From: Campylobacterales bacterium
GTDB lineage: Bacteria; Campylobacterota; Campylobacteria; Campylobacterales; Thiovulaceae
Length of the DNA: 8,193 nucleotides
Assembly (NCBI GenBank): GCA_012963895.1
Contig: DTUW01000065.1
Span: forward strand, 1 to 8,193
Direction of reading: 5' to 3'
Positions 5,730 to 8,193 of this stretch are shown here, one piece after another (position 1 is the first letter of the stretch; each line of letters begins with the position of its first letter). The translations under genes and the position numbers were made by a program. The notes beneath the pieces are model-generated. The model made no database searches. It was not told where the DNA came from and saw only the letters and a list, made by a program, of their open reading frames with translations.

Positions 5730-7236
5730 ACCTCAAATACCCTATTTTCTCTTTTCTACCAAACATTATCAAAATATCATCTTTCAAAAATTGGAACTCT
5801 TTTGGTGGGTTGAAATGAAATTTCCCATCTCTTAAAACTCCAAACAACACCATTTGGAACTTTCCAAATTCCACCTCATCAACTCTCCTATTTTCTAAGA
5901 AGCTATTAGGTAAAACTTTTATCTCCTCCACAACTATATCGCTTTCTCTAAATATTATATGTTCAATAGCTTTGAAGACTTTTGGATATTTGATATAGGT
6001 AGTTACCATTTTGGAAAATATGTGGTTGGGGTAAATAACTTTTGTAACTCCTGCAAGGTAGAACTTTTTTCTATTGGTATTCTGTTCAATGAGAGAAAAG
6101 ATAGTTATATCTCTATTTAGGCTACGAGCGGTTAGAACTGTATTGAGATTTTTTATCTCATTGTCAAATAGAGAGACAACCCGAATAACATTTTTACGAA
6201 TACCTATACTCTCTAAAAATTTACTATCTCCAATCTCTCCACGAATTGCCAATATTTTTCGACTAATAGCCTCCTCGTTCTCTTTTTCAGTTTCACAAAT
6301 AATAACGGGTCTTTCTCCGTTGCTTTTCAATTGTCTATATAGTGAGATAGCTATCGAGTTGTATCCAAATATTAGGGTTGTATTCTTCAACTTATTTATC
6401 TTATCCCTCAATTTCTCCTCTCTAAGTTCAATTATCTTATCACTAAATGCAGATGTGATAATAGAGGTTGCGAAAGAGACAAAGGCGATACCCGACAATA
6501 TCAGAAATAGAGTAACTACCCTCCCCTCAGATGATACAGGTGAAATATCTCCATATCCGAGAGATGCAATGGTTACATATGACCAGTAGATAGCATCAAA
6601 AAGAGAGTTGATATTGTCATTTAGGCGAATTTCAAAAATATACATTGCAATAGAGGAGATAAGGATTACAAAACCAAAAAGCATAAAGAGGGCGAATAGC
6701 TCAAATTTCTTATCATCAATGACAGTTAAAAACTTATTTATACTCTTTGTATATCTGAATAGTTTGAATAGACGAAATACCAAAAATATTCGTAAAAATC
6801 TCAAAGCTCGGAGGTCTGGAAGAATTGCCAATAGGTCTATTATTGCCAATGGAGTTCTCATGTATTCAAATTTCAATTTTGCAATATCTCTAACTATTGC
6901 AAATAGGGGCAGGGGCTTTTTCAAAAATTTACTTTTGTAATAGTGTTCTAAGACTATTTTATGAACATCTCCATATATCCAAACTCTTGCAAAATATTCA
7001 GTTACAAAGACAATTAGAATCAACTCCTCTAAGAAAACAAAATCTTTGGAGAGGGTAGCCGAGTTATAGACAAGTAGAAATATACTAGTGATGACTAAGA
7101 CTATCATTACATAGTCAAATATTTTTTTATATATCCAATTGTCATCTGTTAGAAGTCGTCTAACTTGTTGTTTGAATTCTAGATAGTGTTTGGAGTTTGA
7201 GAGGAAAAGGGCAATAAGCACTACTATTTTTGCCAA
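5728..7236 (-). CDS. Six-TM voltage-sensor-type potassium channel with RCK (TrkA-N/TrkA-C) domain
   Basis: This is an inner-membrane K+ channel of the Kch/Kv-like family (502 residues). Membrane segments are S1 (about 40-57), S2 (66-84), S3 (128-140), S4 (143-164), S5 (177-201), a pore helix (212-224) and S6 (238-262). S4 has basic residues at Arg143, 146, 149 and 155, Lys158, Arg161 and Lys164, a three-residue spacing with one gap at Leu152. The selectivity filter is SLGYGD (225-230), a variant of the usual TVGYGD. The cytoplasmic RCK N-lobe begins near 286 with LIFGYNSIA, which keeps only the first glycine of GxGxxG, so NAD binding is doubtful. A TrkA-C-like lobe spans about 430-500. The start is TTG, chosen because AAAGGG (minus strand, 7244-7249) lies about 7 bases upstream; it is one base after the secretin stop, so coupled translation is likely. 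The first ATG is codon 44, inside S1, and would damage the voltage sensor. The gating signal cannot be deduced from sequence. Confidence 0.9.
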   Translation of the reverse strand: MAKIVVLIALFLSNSKHYLEFKQQVRRLLTDDNWIYKKIFDYVMIVLVITSIFLLVYNSATLSKDFVFLEELILIVFVTEYFARVWIYGDVHKIVLEHYYKSKFLKKPLPLFAIVRDIAKLKFEYMRTPLAIIDLLAILPDLRALRFLRIFLVFRLFKLFRYTKSINKFLTVIDDKKFELFALFMLFGFVILISSIAMYIFEIRLNDNINSLFDAIYWSYVTIASLGYGDISPVSSEGRVVTLFLILSGIAFVSFATSIITSAFSDKIIELREEKLRDKINKLKNTTLIFGYNSIAISLYRQLKSNGERPVIICETEKENEEAISRKILAIRGEIGDSKFLESIGIRKNVIRVVSLFDNEIKNLNTVLTARSLNRDITIFSLIEQNTNRKKFYLAGVTKVIYPNHIFSKMVTTYIKYPKVFKAIEHIIFRESDIVVEEIKVLPNSFLENRRVDEVEFGKFQMVLFGVLRDGKFHFNPPKEFQFLKDDILIMFGRKEKIGYLR

Positions 7237-7237
7237 A

Positions 7238-8193
7238 CTATATCCCTTTTAGTAGTTTATATCCGGTATCTTTCAATTCTATACTTTTATTGTTATCTAA
7301 TATGTATGGAGTAATAATAATCACTAACTCCTCATTGATTGTAGAAACATGTTTAGAACGGAAAAATGAACCTATAATAGGAACATATCCCAAAATAGGC
7401 ACTGTATCATCTTCAACAGTCTTAGACTTCGTAATCAACCCTCCTAGAATAATTTTTTTTCCACTTTCTGTTGTAATTACAGATGATAGCTGTTTTTTCG
7501 TCAAATCAGGAGGAATGGAACGAGTGCTATTCGGTGTAAGAGTTTTAGTGGTCTGACTAATAGATGGATTTATACTAAGTGTCACTTTTTTATCATTTGA
7601 TATATCAGCTGTAATATCCAGAAGAATACCAGCAAATACAGACTCTATTTTTGTGGAATTTAGGGTATTAGAGTTGCCCGATGAGGTATCTTTTATTTGA
7701 GTCTCTTCGATTGAATAGAAATACTCATTTCCAACAGAGATTAGAGCCGGTTGATTATTGAGTGCAACTATTTTTGGGTTTGAAATAGATACTACTTTTC
7801 CATGTTTTCTGAGAAATTGGAGTATCTGATTTATAGATGCAGTCGTAATTAGTCCAGATGAAGCCTCTTGAATATATGTAGTTCTATCGTGTGATATATC
7901 ATTGTAGAAACTCTCCCAATCTATACCAGTTGTACTATCTTGATTTAGAGATATACTAAAAATATTGACATCAATTAATACTTGTCTTTTTAGCTTCTCT
8001 TCCAATATATCCAAATATTTTTTTACTCTTTTAAGCTGTCTATATGTTCCGGAAACAGTGATTAGTCCAGCTTTACTATTTATAATAGGCTCATTTGCTA
8101 TATATTTATCCTCAGGTCTGTTGAGAATTGAATATATCTCCTCTTTCAAGTCTTGCCAAAAATTTTCAAATTTCGTTTTTGTCTCTCCTGATG
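7238..8193 (-). CDS. mshL: Secretin, MSHA-type pilus biogenesis protein MshL-like (5'-partial)
   Basis: This is the C-terminal part of an outer-membrane secretin, the gated ring through which a type IV (MSHA-like) pilus or type II secretion system passes. The frame stays open to the window edge; 317 complete codons are visible and the start lies outside. A TTG at 8149 is not the start, because the upstream in-frame residues FENFWQDL continue the pattern seen in MshL proteins (FW..L). An N-domain covers about visible residues 41-75 (AGLITVSGTYRQL, then RQVLIDV), followed by TGIDW. The secretin domain covers about 133-298, including SNPKIVALNNQPALISVG and the C-terminal signature VPILGYVPIIGSFFRSK (264-280), then EELVIIITPYIL. 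The signal peptide, lipobox and first N-domains are not visible. PilQ or GspD are alternatives, but the FW segment and the QVLIDV...TGIDW spacing favour MshL. It sits directly upstream of the K+ channel gene in the same transcript. Confidence 0.85.
   Translation of the reverse strand, partial: SGETKTKFENFWQDLKEEIYSILNRPEDKYIANEPIINSKAGLITVSGTYRQLKRVKKYLDILEEKLKRQVLIDVNIFSISLNQDSTTGIDWESFYNDISHDRTTYIQEASSGLITTASINQILQFLRKHGKVVSISNPKIVALNNQPALISVGNEYFYSIEETQIKDTSSGNSNTLNSTKIESVFAGILLDITADISNDKKVTLSINPSISQTTKTLTPNSTRSIPPDLTKKQLSSVITTESGKKIILGGLITKSKTVEDDTVPILGYVPIIGSFFRSKHVSTINEELVIIITPYILDNNKSIELKDTGYKLLKGI

Noticed and set aside
2205..6345. Repeated word CTATAT/CTATATAG (the 8-base palindrome seen near 2203, 3863, 4333 and 6339) as an uptake or regulatory repeat
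   Set aside because: The copies lie inside coding sequence and follow from Tyr TAT, Ile ATA and Asp/Glu codon pairs in an AT-rich genome. Spacing and flanks are not conserved. A genome-wide count against a codon-aware null model would be needed to reopen this.
6074..6589. 171-codon plus-strand open frame opposite the channel gene
   Set aside because: It is antisense to a gene with clear RCK and pore motifs, has no domain-like pattern or good ribosome binding site, and reads as a shadow frame.
7230..7556. 108-codon plus-strand open frame opposite the secretin gene
   Set aside because: It is antisense to well-conserved secretin motifs, with no supporting start signal.
8147..8149. TTG at 8149 as the start of the secretin gene
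   Set aside because: The frame remains open to the window edge and the residues upstream fit the family, so the gene is 5'-truncated by the window rather than starting here.

Overview
The window is AT-rich, gene-dense chromosomal DNA that looks like a member of the Campylobacterota (epsilonproteobacteria), most likely a free-living Sulfurovum/Sulfurimonas/Thiovulum-type organism. The reasons are an addA-type helicase-nuclease next to rplM-rpsI (an association I recall from Campylobacter jejuni), an MSHA-type secretin, heavy use of AGA and ATA codons, and short intergenic gaps. The species assignment is inference; no database search was made.

Layout. (1) Bases 1-194 are a leader with no convincing gene. 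(2) A plus-strand pair follows: rho (195-1547) and, 5 bases later, a small unrecognised putative lipoprotein with a GTG start (1553-2011). (3) On the minus strand, addA (1998-4763) runs towards this pair and overlaps the lipoprotein gene tail-to-tail by 14 bp. (4) A 95-bp divergent intergenic region separates addA from the plus-strand ribosomal pair rplM (4859-5290) and rpsI (5303-5692). (5) A minus-strand pair converges on rpsI: a partial MshL-like secretin (7238-8193, its 5' end beyond the window) and, one base after its stop, a voltage-sensor potassium channel with an RCK domain (5728-7236). Both convergent junctions carry short hairpins lying over the stop codons.

The genes fall into four functional groups. 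These are transcription termination (Rho), double-strand break repair and end processing (AddA, whose AddB partner is not in the window), the ribosome (uL13 and uS9), and the cell envelope (pilus secretin, K+ channel, possible lipoprotein). Most of this is ordinary core genome. I see no tRNA, rRNA, CRISPR array, insertion sequence, prophage or defence system. I did not find evidence for a new biological system. The points most worth a second look are the unrecognised protein coupled to rho, the tight coupling of the K+ channel to the pilus secretin, the channel's SLGYGD filter and glycine-poor RCK nucleotide loop, and the hairpins at the convergent gene ends.
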